64,000 nt of DNA, from positions 1 through 64,000 of the forward strand of contig JBOFSQ010000033.1 in the NCBI GenBank assembly GCA_051651625.1, read 5' to 3'. Under the pieces are notes generated by a model. It was not told the DNA's origin. It saw only the letters and a program-made list of their open reading frames with translations, and did not search any database. Shown here piece after piece: positions 44,301-53,553 of the stretch. Origin of the DNA: JBOFSQ01 sp051651625. GTDB taxonomy: Bacteria; Planctomycetota; Planctomycetia; Pirellulales; Thermoguttaceae. Each line of letters opens with the position of its first letter. Position 1 is the first letter of the stretch. The translations under genes were made by a program, and so were the position numbers.

Positions 44301-47300
44301 GTGCTGGTGTTCTTGATCTCACAGGTGTCAACTGGGAGTATGAGAATGGGTTAACGAACGTGGAGATTAACGTCGATCAGGGTACGCTCGCGTTTACGAA
44401 CCAAGCCGATCTTGGTTCAGGGCGAATTGCACTTCAAGGCCGCGATGCGATCTTGGCACTTCTAAAAGACTCTGAGCTTGATCGTGGTTCTATTAAGTAC
44501 AATCCGAACAGTGCCAGCGGTCTCAACCGTGACCTCGTTTCGGGCTACGATACGAACTGGGGAGCCGGAGGCGCGCCCACTACGATTATGAATCCCAACG
44601 CAGATACGACTCCGACGGAGATCAACAATATCATCGCGCTTGTTGATGGTGGGACGATTAATGTTGTTCAGGGTGGTCGTCCGCCGGTGGTGGGGAGTCT
44701 CATATTCCCGCAGCCGTTCTACTCGGAATTTGACATCACGAAGACTCGTGCGAAAGATGGTTATGAGAATCAGCACAACTTCATTGTTAAGGGCGACCGT
44801 ATTCAAGGTAATGGTTCGCTTCGCAAGATTGGTCTTGGTATGCTAACACTTGAAGGCGACTATCGTGTCGCTACTGGAGCAGTTACTTTCCCCGTTCGTG
44901 AAGGGCAGACCAGACGAACCTACAATGGAGTTCAGTTTGAGCTTCAGCGGGGAACACTTCGTTTTTCGCAGGAAACGAACTTGGGTGGGATAGCTGGTGG
45001 TGTGGCTGGCGGGACGATTTTGTTTACACTCGACAAGAATGCGACACTGCAATACTATGGTAAAGACCAAGAAATGATAGTGCGTAACAACGTCACGATG
45101 ACTTATGACCGTGGCCTATACAACAGCGGTGGTGCGACGCTCGACATCCGCAACTCACAGAGCGACACGCTGATGACAACGCTGCGTCTCACTGGAACGA
45201 TCACAGGCGATAGCAACTTCCTCACCATTACAAAGCTAGGTCAGTTAAAGAGTGTTCTCGACATGACGCAAGCGACGATGGCTGGCACGGCTGGTGCGGC
45301 GAAGTGGGACGTTCGGACGGGTGAATTGGCGTTCAACATTCAAAACAACATCGGAAGTGGCGACATCATGTTGTCGGAAGCGACGATGCTACACAAAGTT
45401 TATCAGCAACCGACTGGTACACCACCGGCGTCTCCACACACACAGAATGTAGCAATTGCCAACAACGTTCTTGTCCGAAATAATGCGACAATCAAAATTG
45501 ATGGTGATGCGACTAGAATTGGTGGTTTACTTTCACGGCTCACACTGCGTGGCGACCTATCCGTACAAACGCAACTCGACAAGATGGGCGATGGGATTCT
45601 AATTCTTGATGGTTCGCTGGCCCGTGCTGGTGCGGCGGATGTTGGAACGACCATCCTCGGCGGTTTGCGTATCAAAGAGGGGCCGCTTGAGTTTTCGCGG
45701 CGTCAGCAACTCGTGACTACTGATATTGTGAATCCGCAAGCGATTAGTCTCAATCTCTATGGTGCCAAGGCTGGTCTTATTTACAGTGGCGTAGGTGACG
45801 TTAATCCCGCCACGCGAACTCCTCGCCCACTCACGATCACCAACAACATCAACATTTTACCTCTATACCACGATCTGACAAATTCGCCACGAGTTGCCAA
45901 TATCACGGTGACAGATGCGACAGGTAATCTCGGCCTCACTGGCGAGCAGCTTCGCGGTGGCGACCTCACACTCAACGACCTCAAACGCGATGCCGATGGC
46001 AACCCCGTCATCAATGCTACCACTGGTAAGTGGGAGACTACATCGACCTCAATCTCTGGCGCAAGTACGATTGTGAAAGACGGTCTCGGTACACTCACGC
46101 TATCCGGCGTTCTCAATGATGACACAAAGGAGAACATATCTATCCTCATCAAGCAGGGCAAGATTGCGTTTTCGGAGCAGAAGAATTTGGGGCACGCCAC
46201 CAATAACAATCTCAACAACGCAATCGTTCTCAATGGCGTCTCCGCCAAACTAGAATACTTGGGCACTACGCCTGTAGGGACTCCCGACACGACTCAGATT
46301 GCGAATCAGTTGGTCTTCTTGAACGGTGGTGGTACGCTCTCGGTTCTTGACTCTCTCGATACGTTCGTATTGCGTGATGGTCAGATTGTGTCAAACCGCG
46401 ACCTTTCCACAATTGGTAGTAACACCCCGTATAAAGGGACAACTTGGACACTCGCCAAGGAGGGAGCAGGAAAACTCGACATCACTGCGGTTGACTTCAG
46501 TAAACCGATCAGCCCAACTGGTGCCGCTTTAGAACATATAACTGACATCAACATCAAGGAAGGAACTGTTGTCTTCAATGATGTGAAGAATCTCACTGGT
46601 GGGGCAAACAAACCGCTTACTATTTCGATGGGTGCGCAGGTTCCGGGAATCGTGATCCCCGGCGTCATCACGACCTACACAACTTACACGTCGGGCATGC
46701 TTGAGTACACGGGGACTGCGAATATCCCACTAGCAAACAACCTGTTGCTCAATGGCGGCAAAGTTGTTAGTCCCTCAACGGGCCTCGCGATCTACGATCA
46801 GCTCACTGGGCGACAGGTCGTTGCCGGTGGCGGAATCAACGTGAAGAACGTTGATACCAACCTCGTTTTGACGGGTGCGATCAGCGGGACTGGAAGTTTC
46901 GTCAAGCAAGGCGCAGGACAACTCACGATCACAAGTGCCAACAGTGGTCTCACCGGTGACTTTATAATCGAGCGTGGAACAGTTGAATTGAAAACGCAGC
47001 AACAGTTCCGTGGCGACATCATCGTCAAGAACTATCTCGATGGAGGAAACTATGAAGGGGCGACTCTCGTTGCAGGTGCAGGCAATGTCATCACCAATAA
47101 AAACAAGCTCTATCTCGCCAGCGGAACAACTTTTGACATGTCATACAACGACGGCAAGAACCCGACAATGCAAACGCTTACCGGCGTGATGACGTTGCCG
47201 ATAGCGGGCGCGGGGCCGTCGCGGATTTTGATCAGTAAGGACTGCACAATTGGTACAGACCCGAACGGCGGTCCCAGCAACCCGACGAATACAGACATCG

Positions 47301-50300
47301 GCAATACGCTAAAACTTGACCTTGCCTCTGGTACGACGTGGCACGTTGGGCAGATCGTCGGTAATGACAACTCGAAACTAATCATTTCGAACGGCTATAT
47401 TCTCGTCGATGACCTCACACATTTCCATGGAACACAGTCATCGACAGGTGGTACGATCATCAATGGTGGTAGCACCGACGCTAACCGTCCTTACACGTTC
47501 ACAAATGAAAACGTAGACAAAGGCGAATGGGTAAGCTGCAACGTTACCGTGAGTAACGGACATATCACCGTTGGACAGAATCCGAATCTTGGTGGCGGTG
47601 GTTATTGGGCAAGCTGCAACGTAACGGCCAGAAACAACAGCACGATTGATGTTGCTGGCGATTGGGTAACGAGTACGCTGCACAAGCAAGACCTTCGCAC
47701 GCCGAACGTTTTGCTTGAGAATGGCAGCCGCCTCAGCGTCGGCGGAAACTGGCAAGAAAGCGGTGACATCTCGCTCGACAATTCGCAACTATTTGTCGGT
47801 GGACAGTGGCAGCACTACGAAGGTTTCTTTACTAGATGGGTCGATGGGCTTTACGATGCACGATACGCCGAGGCGGCTGCTCTCAATCCGGGGTATAACT
47901 ATGACGCAGCGGTTTACACTGGGCAACAGCCGCCCTTTTTTGCCCAAGATGGTGACATCTACTGGAATCAAAACACCGGCACGATTTCTAACTTTGTCGC
48001 CATAGATAAAGACCTAGTATATCGTAGCGTTACAGCGAGTAATGGGAGTGTTATTCTGCTTGCTGGTAACGGGACGAGTGGCGCATTGTCGCTCGATGGC
48101 AGTACGCTAACAGTTGGCCACGAAGTTGGTGGCATTCTCGCTCTCGATACAGGAAACTACAACGTCACACGAGGGGGTGGGATTGGTGCCAATGCAACAT
48201 TTGCAAATGGTAGCCAAGGGACGATTTTGGGTAACTGGAAGAGCGGTAATCTCACGCTCGCCGGTGGCAGCGATCTCACTGTTGGTCACGTCACAGGCGG
48301 TGTACTCACTGCCAACACCGGCGACGTTGAAATCGTTGCCGATAATACAGTGGCAGCGAATCGGTTCATCTCTGTTGGTGCTGGGAGTGTTCTCACTGTC
48401 TATGGCAACCTGAATAGTGGTAGCGTTAACGCACTTGGTAACGTGAGTGTAGGTATGTGGACGCCAACAGGACTTCCGTTGAGCCATGGCAATGCGTCCA
48501 TCGACGGAACGCTCTTTGTTGGTAATGGCGGTAGTTTCCGCAATGCAGGGACACTCACCGTGCGAACAGCCAAAGATTCAAGTGGTAACGTTGTTGCTAA
48601 CCAAGGCCGTCTAATTATTGGAAGCAACTTTGACGTTGAGTCGATGGTAGCGATCATTGGTGGTTCAACGGTCAACATTGCCAAAGATTGGACTACTGGC
48701 GAAGCGTTAATCAATAGCAGTGTTGTCTATGTCGGTAACACTCTCAAAACACGCGATGCGAGTGGTGTACCGGCTGCGTTTGAATCGCACGATAACAGCA
48801 CGGTAACAGTTGTCGAAGGTTGGACGACGGGCGATACTTGGCTCGATAAGACCACAACGACCGTTGGCGGTAACTTCACTGCAAGCTCGCTTATTGTTCA
48901 AGGCACGGTTTCTGGGAGCGGCGACAATCTCAAGGTCGGTAACTCATTGGGAGTCGGTACTGTAGACGCTGGCGGCAACCTCACTGGCGGGCGCGTAACA
49001 ATCGTTTCCGATCCAGCATCTACCAAGGCGACAAGTATTAACGTCGGTCAAAACTGGGCGACCGGACAAATCGTGACGACAGGCCGCAATGCAGACGTAA
49101 TGGTTGGTGGTGACTTCTTGAGCGGCTCAATCAGTTCTGATGGTGGTCGTTTCACGATCATGAAGTCGCTCACCGCAGGAAATGGCACGACAGTAATTCC
49201 GGGTGTCGTCGCAACGTCGGGGGTGATTTGGGATGTTGCTAGTAATTGGACATCCGATAACGTCACACTTGCCACCGCATCAACGTTTAACGTTGGTGGA
49301 AACTTCAGCTCACGCGGTAACGATGTGAAGATGATCAACGTTCAAAACTCGACCGTCGGTGGCAATTGGGATAGCGGCCAACTTTCGCTCACCGGTGGCA
49401 ACAGTAATTTGAGCGTCGTAGGGAACTTGACCAGCAAGGCAATCACGAGCGATGGCGGTAGCTTCATCGTCGGAGGTGGCATTGACACTGGCGTCTCAAA
49501 GGTTACGACCAAAGGTGCCGACTGGACAGTCGGTCAGAGCTGGAAGAGCGGTGACATCGACATCCGCAACGCTGGCAAATTTAGCGTTGGCGGTGACTGG
49601 AGCAATGTCGAGTCAACTGCGAAGTTTACTGATGTTGAACGAATTCAAATAACTGGGAATTGGACCAGCAAATCACTTATTCTGTCAACTCTCGGTAATG
49701 CAACCAGTCCGAACGAAGTAGTTATGGAAGTCGGTGGTACGTTCACCCCCGGAACCACACTCACGCTCGATATGCCCAAAGGTCGTAATCCACTTTCGCT
49801 GAATCCTGTTTATCGTATCACCGCTGGCGATGTGTCGCTAGCCGGTACAACGATTGTCGTTGGAAATGCGGTTAACCTGACAGCACTCGGCAAATACTAC
49901 GCCGCGCAGATTAAGTCGAACAGTGCTTCCCCGTTGCCATCGCCATCGTCGATCAAGGTTTCCGATATTAGTCTGTTCAAGCGAGTTGTGATCGAGCAAC
50001 CAACAGGATCGGTGCTTGACATCTACGTCAATGCGACCGGTTTTTCGGGATATGTCAATCGGCTCAACGAGTTTGGAATCAGCGGTATCACGCACAACCA
50101 ACTTGAGGTCATCAAAAACATGACCCGTATCGAAAACCAAGTCACTACGTTTGAAACAGCGGCTTCCACGGACCGTGTTGACCGTATGCTCGTCTCGGCC
50201 AGTGCTCTGACCGAGCCAGCGGCGATGTCACCATTGCGAACGAACGCTGTTGTTACGGATGTCCTCGATAAACTAATCACCTACGGTGACAACGAGTCAA

Positions 50301-51340
50301 TCCCAGTTGCTGTGCGTTCGGCCAACATTAGCCGTGCCCTGAACGAACTCACCGGTGACACGCACGCCAACGGGCTTTTGATCGCATCGACACGTCCGTG
50401 GATGGAGGGGTACGACCGGCTTCGTATGGATAATGAGATGTATTTTGTCGGTCAAAACTATGCCGCAGAGTCGCAAGCGATGCGCGGCCAGTCAGCACGT
50501 CTCGCTCGTATGAACCGACTTTGGATCACGCCGTCATACACGTTCGACTCGCTCTCCAGCGATGACAACGCCCGTGCGGCAAGCCTCGGACGTACTGGAT
50601 TCAGCTTCGGTCTCGACCGCCGCATCCGTCACAACGCCACCGCAGGCATTATGTTCAACTACAACTCCGCTCGCCTCAAGCAAGACGAAGACCGTGTACA
50701 AGGTAACGACTTCGGAGTCGGTCTATACGCCGGTGCGATGCTAGGCTACTACATCGAACTCCGTAGCTTCCTCGGATGTGGTTTCCAAAACTACGAATCG
50801 ACCCGCGTATTCGACACGACGTTCGCCGGTGGAAACCGTCAAACCGCAAGTGGACGCGCCGATGGGAATAGCTTTGGCGGAAGTATCGAAGTTGCACGGC
50901 CACTCTTCTTCGGGCTATTCATATTCAAGCCAACACTCGGTATCGACTTCACATCGTACACCCGCAACGCATTCACCGAAACCGGTGACGCGATTCGGAT
51001 GAACGTCGGTCGCACCACCTACACTCGCGTCTCGCCGAGAATTGGGGCAACGTGGGAAGCTGGCACAATGAACAGACTCGCCGTAACAACACGTCTCTTC
51101 GCAGGCTACAACTTGGGCGACGACTACATCACCGCCCAAACACAGTTCGCCACCATCGGAGGCCCAACCCAAGACATCCGCAGCATCGCCCTCGGACGTG
51201 GCTTCATCGACGCTGGTATCGGTACACGATACTACCTCAACGCAACACGTTCGATGTCGTTACACGGCAACGCAGATGTCATATCCTCGAAGCGTTCACT
51301 CGCAGGGGCGTTCTCCATCGGGGCTTCGTGGATGTACTAA
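41312..51340 (+). CDS. Giant autotransporter adhesin-like protein (3342 residues)
   Basis: A type V secreted surface protein. The long signal region ends with ARAAVCAFSLWLVLSPCVVMA at about residue 55. The passenger runs to about residue 3000 and is a predicted beta-helix rich in Gly, Asn and Thr. It includes autotransporter-associated repeats of the kind LNKTGAGVLDLTG...VDQGTLAF and FVKQGAGQLTITSANSGLTGDF...GTVEL. From about 2050 to 2785 it changes to shorter units with a repeated V-G-x-[NQD]-W-x-[ST]-G core. The C-terminal ~275 residues form the beta-barrel (from MNRLWITPSYTFD), ending SIGASWMY with an aromatic last residue. ATG 41,312 follows AAGGA. The barrel matches that of the autotransporter at 58.8 kb. 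Such proteins usually act in adhesion or self-association; no specific ligand can be assigned. Confidence 0.9.
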   Translation: MSQKSARNCGDSLNSNDSQNGDYGRRSSTLSLNCARAAVCAFSLWLVLSPCVVMADITWAPGMPTNPQPWPDWLGINNGINSINIVDRRGQTANPGANNNNGLLIAGVGGWGIGAPPAGTDPSRSFQWGGSPGRTLNVNGDTNGRLWIGDAFTLGNGGTINVGGNAGFTVSRQGANVSTNASLFQLNASTFNNNGLFSLVLNNAANNRANWWQRNVFALTYSNGASIFNNAGDSSVTNADAWYLQGGPAPSQLNNRGYISGATNWVAAASIISNFGSGVGGSITAAPTPPAANLPAGVAGGWTWYMLGSTLNNTFAGDDATISLGAGGQMFIIGSTLNATGGATNFSGGPRGGQSGNSDYSSINGREVILSGTGPTSNYGGDAIPVEITSPFINMFQVLPLASPASGEHIGYYNQATGFRWFNVAGETDGSADLRFATVNTEIYYDLTGLLNVNINSTIYLDRWRDNKTVIRVADTTARIYNPRMFLDGTFGRTAYRLQLDSITPNQNQYNSTQLPNTNLLYNIIRTQGGDSHLGVTSDIHIARIAPEWTPLALASPTAPPLPPQLLQVLAENGLNINNANVNANPVVYNTYDFAYLYHNPNSPFYVGKPTVVQTQVPLIFDGGSYLHDAFDNALGLANPWYNTNEYNAAWDPTNNPNSVSYKVTGGIYNEFYDPSAAVHNAGNPTAPSYNPQFDRSSPNYNTASWYGMAAPPVGKSVLPHIAYNPYVDANGYSGGLTKVDTGLLWLQASEFRFLNVLDAAGVATVFNRTGAQMNRDINSLIDVQGGILRFNRQEDLRPVWRAAAENVVFNNNTGLYVDDNPITNQYAPAQRYNINPNGYVNTAAGEVAPDRSNYYTIQLNTLTNPNDAAARNATTLSTSGGHHYRTATVSDPLRDRAANDNRLIVNNRIILHGGGTFEVGYDSGANGYWFTTVNGEYVEDDSLYRTYTVKSPEYDNPNNIQGGGVGNDWGYLWLNNATLVGQRPTEGITPFLNKTGAGVLDLTGVNWEYENGLTNVEINVDQGTLAFTNQADLGSGRIALQGRDAILALLKDSELDRGSIKYNPNSASGLNRDLVSGYDTNWGAGGAPTTIMNPNADTTPTEINNIIALVDGGTINVVQGGRPPVVGSLIFPQPFYSEFDITKTRAKDGYENQHNFIVKGDRIQGNGSLRKIGLGMLTLEGDYRVATGAVTFPVREGQTRRTYNGVQFELQRGTLRFSQETNLGGIAGGVAGGTILFTLDKNATLQYYGKDQEMIVRNNVTMTYDRGLYNSGGATLDIRNSQSDTLMTTLRLTGTITGDSNFLTITKLGQLKSVLDMTQATMAGTAGAAKWDVRTGELAFNIQNNIGSGDIMLSEATMLHKVYQQPTGTPPASPHTQNVAIANNVLVRNNATIKIDGDATRIGGLLSRLTLRGDLSVQTQLDKMGDGILILDGSLARAGAADVGTTILGGLRIKEGPLEFSRRQQLVTTDIVNPQAISLNLYGAKAGLIYSGVGDVNPATRTPRPLTITNNINILPLYHDLTNSPRVANITVTDATGNLGLTGEQLRGGDLTLNDLKRDADGNPVINATTGKWETTSTSISGASTIVKDGLGTLTLSGVLNDDTKENISILIKQGKIAFSEQKNLGHATNNNLNNAIVLNGVSAKLEYLGTTPVGTPDTTQIANQLVFLNGGGTLSVLDSLDTFVLRDGQIVSNRDLSTIGSNTPYKGTTWTLAKEGAGKLDITAVDFSKPISPTGAALEHITDINIKEGTVVFNDVKNLTGGANKPLTISMGAQVPGIVIPGVITTYTTYTSGMLEYTGTANIPLANNLLLNGGKVVSPSTGLAIYDQLTGRQVVAGGGINVKNVDTNLVLTGAISGTGSFVKQGAGQLTITSANSGLTGDFIIERGTVELKTQQQFRGDIIVKNYLDGGNYEGATLVAGAGNVITNKNKLYLASGTTFDMSYNDGKNPTMQTLTGVMTLPIAGAGPSRILISKDCTIGTDPNGGPSNPTNTDIGNTLKLDLASGTTWHVGQIVGNDNSKLIISNGYILVDDLTHFHGTQSSTGGTIINGGSTDANRPYTFTNENVDKGEWVSCNVTVSNGHITVGQNPNLGGGGYWASCNVTARNNSTIDVAGDWVTSTLHKQDLRTPNVLLENGSRLSVGGNWQESGDISLDNSQLFVGGQWQHYEGFFTRWVDGLYDARYAEAAALNPGYNYDAAVYTGQQPPFFAQDGDIYWNQNTGTISNFVAIDKDLVYRSVTASNGSVILLAGNGTSGALSLDGSTLTVGHEVGGILALDTGNYNVTRGGGIGANATFANGSQGTILGNWKSGNLTLAGGSDLTVGHVTGGVLTANTGDVEIVADNTVAANRFISVGAGSVLTVYGNLNSGSVNALGNVSVGMWTPTGLPLSHGNASIDGTLFVGNGGSFRNAGTLTVRTAKDSSGNVVANQGRLIIGSNFDVESMVAIIGGSTVNIAKDWTTGEALINSSVVYVGNTLKTRDASGVPAAFESHDNSTVTVVEGWTTGDTWLDKTTTTVGGNFTASSLIVQGTVSGSGDNLKVGNSLGVGTVDAGGNLTGGRVTIVSDPASTKATSINVGQNWATGQIVTTGRNADVMVGGDFLSGSISSDGGRFTIMKSLTAGNGTTVIPGVVATSGVIWDVASNWTSDNVTLATASTFNVGGNFSSRGNDVKMINVQNSTVGGNWDSGQLSLTGGNSNLSVVGNLTSKAITSDGGSFIVGGGIDTGVSKVTTKGADWTVGQSWKSGDIDIRNAGKFSVGGDWSNVESTAKFTDVERIQITGNWTSKSLILSTLGNATSPNEVVMEVGGTFTPGTTLTLDMPKGRNPLSLNPVYRITAGDVSLAGTTIVVGNAVNLTALGKYYAAQIKSNSASPLPSPSSIKVSDISLFKRVVIEQPTGSVLDIYVNATGFSGYVNRLNEFGISGITHNQLEVIKNMTRIENQVTTFETAASTDRVDRMLVSASALTEPAAMSPLRTNAVVTDVLDKLITYGDNESIPVAVRSANISRALNELTGDTHANGLLIASTRPWMEGYDRLRMDNEMYFVGQNYAAESQAMRGQSARLARMNRLWITPSYTFDSLSSDDNARAASLGRTGFSFGLDRRIRHNATAGIMFNYNSARLKQDEDRVQGNDFGVGLYAGAMLGYYIELRSFLGCGFQNYESTRVFDTTFAGGNRQTASGRADGNSFGGSIEVARPLFFGLFIFKPTLGIDFTSYTRNAFTETGDAIRMNVGRTTYTRVSPRIGATWEAGTMNRLAVTTRLFAGYNLGDDYITAQTQFATIGGPTQDIRSIALGRGFIDAGIGTRYYLNATRSMSLHGNADVISSKRSLAGAFSIGASWMY

Positions 51341-51349
51341 AAAATCCAG

Positions 51350-51650
51350 AGCGGGAAGCGTAAGCGAGCGGCCAGAATCGGAACGCGAAGCGTAAGCGAG
51401 TGCCCGAATTGTCATTCGGCGCAGAGCGTGTCATTCCCGTTGTACCTGACGGGAATGGACTTGATGGACAGGTACAGCGTCCATCAGGTCCATATCGTCC
51501 ATTCCTGTGGAGTCACGCTGATTGGCGATTCTGGCACTCGCTTACGCTTCGCGTTCTGATTCGGCATTCGCTTCCCGCTTCGATCACTGGCCACTAGCCA
51601 CCGGCCATTGCTTATGGCACTCGCTTACGCTTCGCGTTCTGATTTGCGGC
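51350..51650. repeat. Repeat cluster after the giant autotransporter
   Basis: The ~400-base gap holds no supported gene. In order it contains two R1-like units directly after the stop codon (GAAGCGTAAGCGAG, 51,355-51,400), CATTCCCGT/ACGGGAATG, an R7 hairpin at 51,453-51,504 (GGACTTGATGGAC with GTCCATCAGG), an opposite R1 copy near 51,535, a GGCCACTAGCCACCGGCC stretch near 51,585, and another opposite R1 copy near 51,616. Confidence 0.85.
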
Positions 51651-51740
51651 TCTCGCCACTTTTTCCTCTTGCATCGGTGACGGCAATTCGGTATTCTTCG
51701 CCACTTGGTTTTCGATGTTGTCCCTGTTGTCGATTGTGAC

Positions 51741-53249
51741 ATGCGAATAATTCTCACCACAACTCTCGCCGTCGTTTTGGTTGTAAGCACGATCAATGCG
51801 CGCACTGCCGTCGCCCAAAGCGTGTGGCAAAACGCGGTGAATCAGGCCTTTTCAGACGCCACCACACCACCACAGCGTCCTGCGCCGCGCGTCCCCGCGA
51901 TGTACGGCGGATACGGAACGACTACGCCAAGCGGACGAGTTCAATACTCGCCGCCGCGCGAAGTGTTGTCGCCACGCGGCAACGTTGTTCGACAAACTGT
52001 GCCGGTCAACACGCAAATCGCAACACGCGAGCCGCGAAAACTTCCGGCGTCGGGAACGACCGCATACTACGGCCCCGTCGGCGAAGACGAACCGACAAAC
52101 GAAATCGTTCAAATTGCCTACGTCGATGATGTCGTCGCGCCGCCACAACAGCAAACACCGCCAACAGTTTACCGTCCGACATCTGTCGCAAACGTCCCGA
52201 TGCCAAGCCCCGCACTGACCGAGTCGTGGGACATCGAAGGACGACTCGAACGACCGATGAACGTGTCATCGCCGCAGCCTGTAAACACAAATCGCACTGC
52301 TGTCGTCGCTCCACCGGCAACGACGACTCGTACTCTCTACGCAAACCGCGACGCAATTAATCCTGTCGCTACTCCAGCCGCGATGGCAATGCCACGTTAT
52401 ACGCCAATGGTAGGCGGAAATGCAACTGGCATCGCGCCGCGCACTGTCACACCCGCTCCCGCACCGTCACTTTGGAAACAGCTCACGAGCGACTTTCGAC
52501 CATCGAACGACCGTCGCTGGCAACCTAATCTCGCAGTGCTGCCGACGATTGAGTTTCAAGGGAATCATGTGACGATACGAAACGTCCGTTACACAATCTA
52601 CCAAACCAAAGAAAACTACACGCCGCGTTACTATGACGCGACATACGACATGAGCAGTCTTCAAACGCTCGACATTATCGTCGCACCGTTTCCGTCGATG
52701 CCATCGGTTGGGCATGTCGAATTGAGTTTTGGTTTCAGCGATGGTCGGCACGTCATCTTGTCGATTGAGCCGCGTTTTGAAGAGGGTGAAAAGGACGATC
52801 CGATTGGTGCGATGTCGAATCAATTTGAGTTGATGTACCTCTTTGCAGACGAGCGCGACGCCGTGCGACTCTACACGCAAGTTGGTCGTGGCGACGTGTT
52901 TTTGTACCGACTCAACGTGACGCCCGACGAAGTTCGCAAAGTTTTTGAGTCTGCGGCGGTGCGTGCAAACACGCTTGCGGAAAAACCGGAGTTCTACCAC
53001 GGCATCACCAACAACTGCGCGACAAACCTCTTCGCCCACATCAACTACGCCCGCGCCGGAGCGATCCCGCGCGACTATCGCTCGCGGTTTCCGGGTGTGA
53101 TCGACAAACTCCTGTTTGAACGCAAAATGATTGTCACCAACGCAGCCACGTTCAAAGAAGCACGCGAAAACGCGAAAATTAACTGGCTCGCCGAACAATA
53201 CGGCGACATCGACTACTTCTCCGCCGGCATTCGGCAGAATCTGTTTTAG
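51741..53249 (+). CDS. Secreted DUF4105 (Lnb N-terminal-like) protein
   Basis: A 502-residue exported protein. The signal peptide (TTTLAVVLVVSTINARTAVAQ) is followed by about 220 residues of Pro/Thr-rich disordered sequence. The DUF4105 domain then occupies roughly 250-440: WQPNLAVLPTIEFQGNHVTIRNVR, SMPSVGHVELSFGFSDGRHVILSIEPR and the conserved ITNNCATNLFAHIN. DUF4105 is the N-terminal periplasmic domain seen in lacto-N-biosidase-related and other envelope proteins; the invariant His, Glu and NC pair suggest an enzyme, possibly a peptidase, but this is unproven. ATG 51,741 is the correct start. The gene lies between the autotransporter and smc. Confidence 0.75.
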   Translation: MRIILTTTLAVVLVVSTINARTAVAQSVWQNAVNQAFSDATTPPQRPAPRVPAMYGGYGTTTPSGRVQYSPPREVLSPRGNVVRQTVPVNTQIATREPRKLPASGTTAYYGPVGEDEPTNEIVQIAYVDDVVAPPQQQTPPTVYRPTSVANVPMPSPALTESWDIEGRLERPMNVSSPQPVNTNRTAVVAPPATTTRTLYANRDAINPVATPAAMAMPRYTPMVGGNATGIAPRTVTPAPAPSLWKQLTSDFRPSNDRRWQPNLAVLPTIEFQGNHVTIRNVRYTIYQTKENYTPRYYDATYDMSSLQTLDIIVAPFPSMPSVGHVELSFGFSDGRHVILSIEPRFEEGEKDDPIGAMSNQFELMYLFADERDAVRLYTQVGRGDVFLYRLNVTPDEVRKVFESAAVRANTLAEKPEFYHGITNNCATNLFAHINYARAGAIPRDYRSRFPGVIDKLLFERKMIVTNAATFKEARENAKINWLAEQYGDIDYFSAGIRQNLF

Positions 53250-53311
53250 ACGATGTGAAGTATCTGTCAATTTTTGTATTCGTTCACGCTTCGCATGACG
53301 GCGTACTTCAA

Positions 53312-53545
53312 TCGCGGTTCTTTTTTCTCACACAAAGGCACGAAGAGAAGAGGAGAGAACGCGGAACACGCGAAAGAACGGAAGTCACGGAACTCTGAAC
53401 TTTCGCGTCTTTCCGTCTTTCCGTCCTTCCCCGATTTCCGCGTTAAAACTCTTCTTTGTGCCTTGTATGATGTTTATCATCCGGTTTTAGGCTTCGTGTG
53501 AGACTCCTCCTACAAAAAATCTGTGAAAATCTGCGTCATCTGCGG
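53312..53545. repeat. R4 nested repeat, copy 4, just before smc
   Basis: GGTTCTTTTTTCTCACACAAAGGCACG at the left, GCGGAA..TTCCGC words in the middle, and a CTTCTTTGTGCC right arm, followed by AATCTGCGTCATCTGCGGATTT, which ends eight bases before the smc start codon. Any smc promoter must lie in or beyond this repeat. No gene is seen between 53,250 and 53,553. Confidence 0.7.
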
Positions 53546-53553
53546 ATTTCAAA

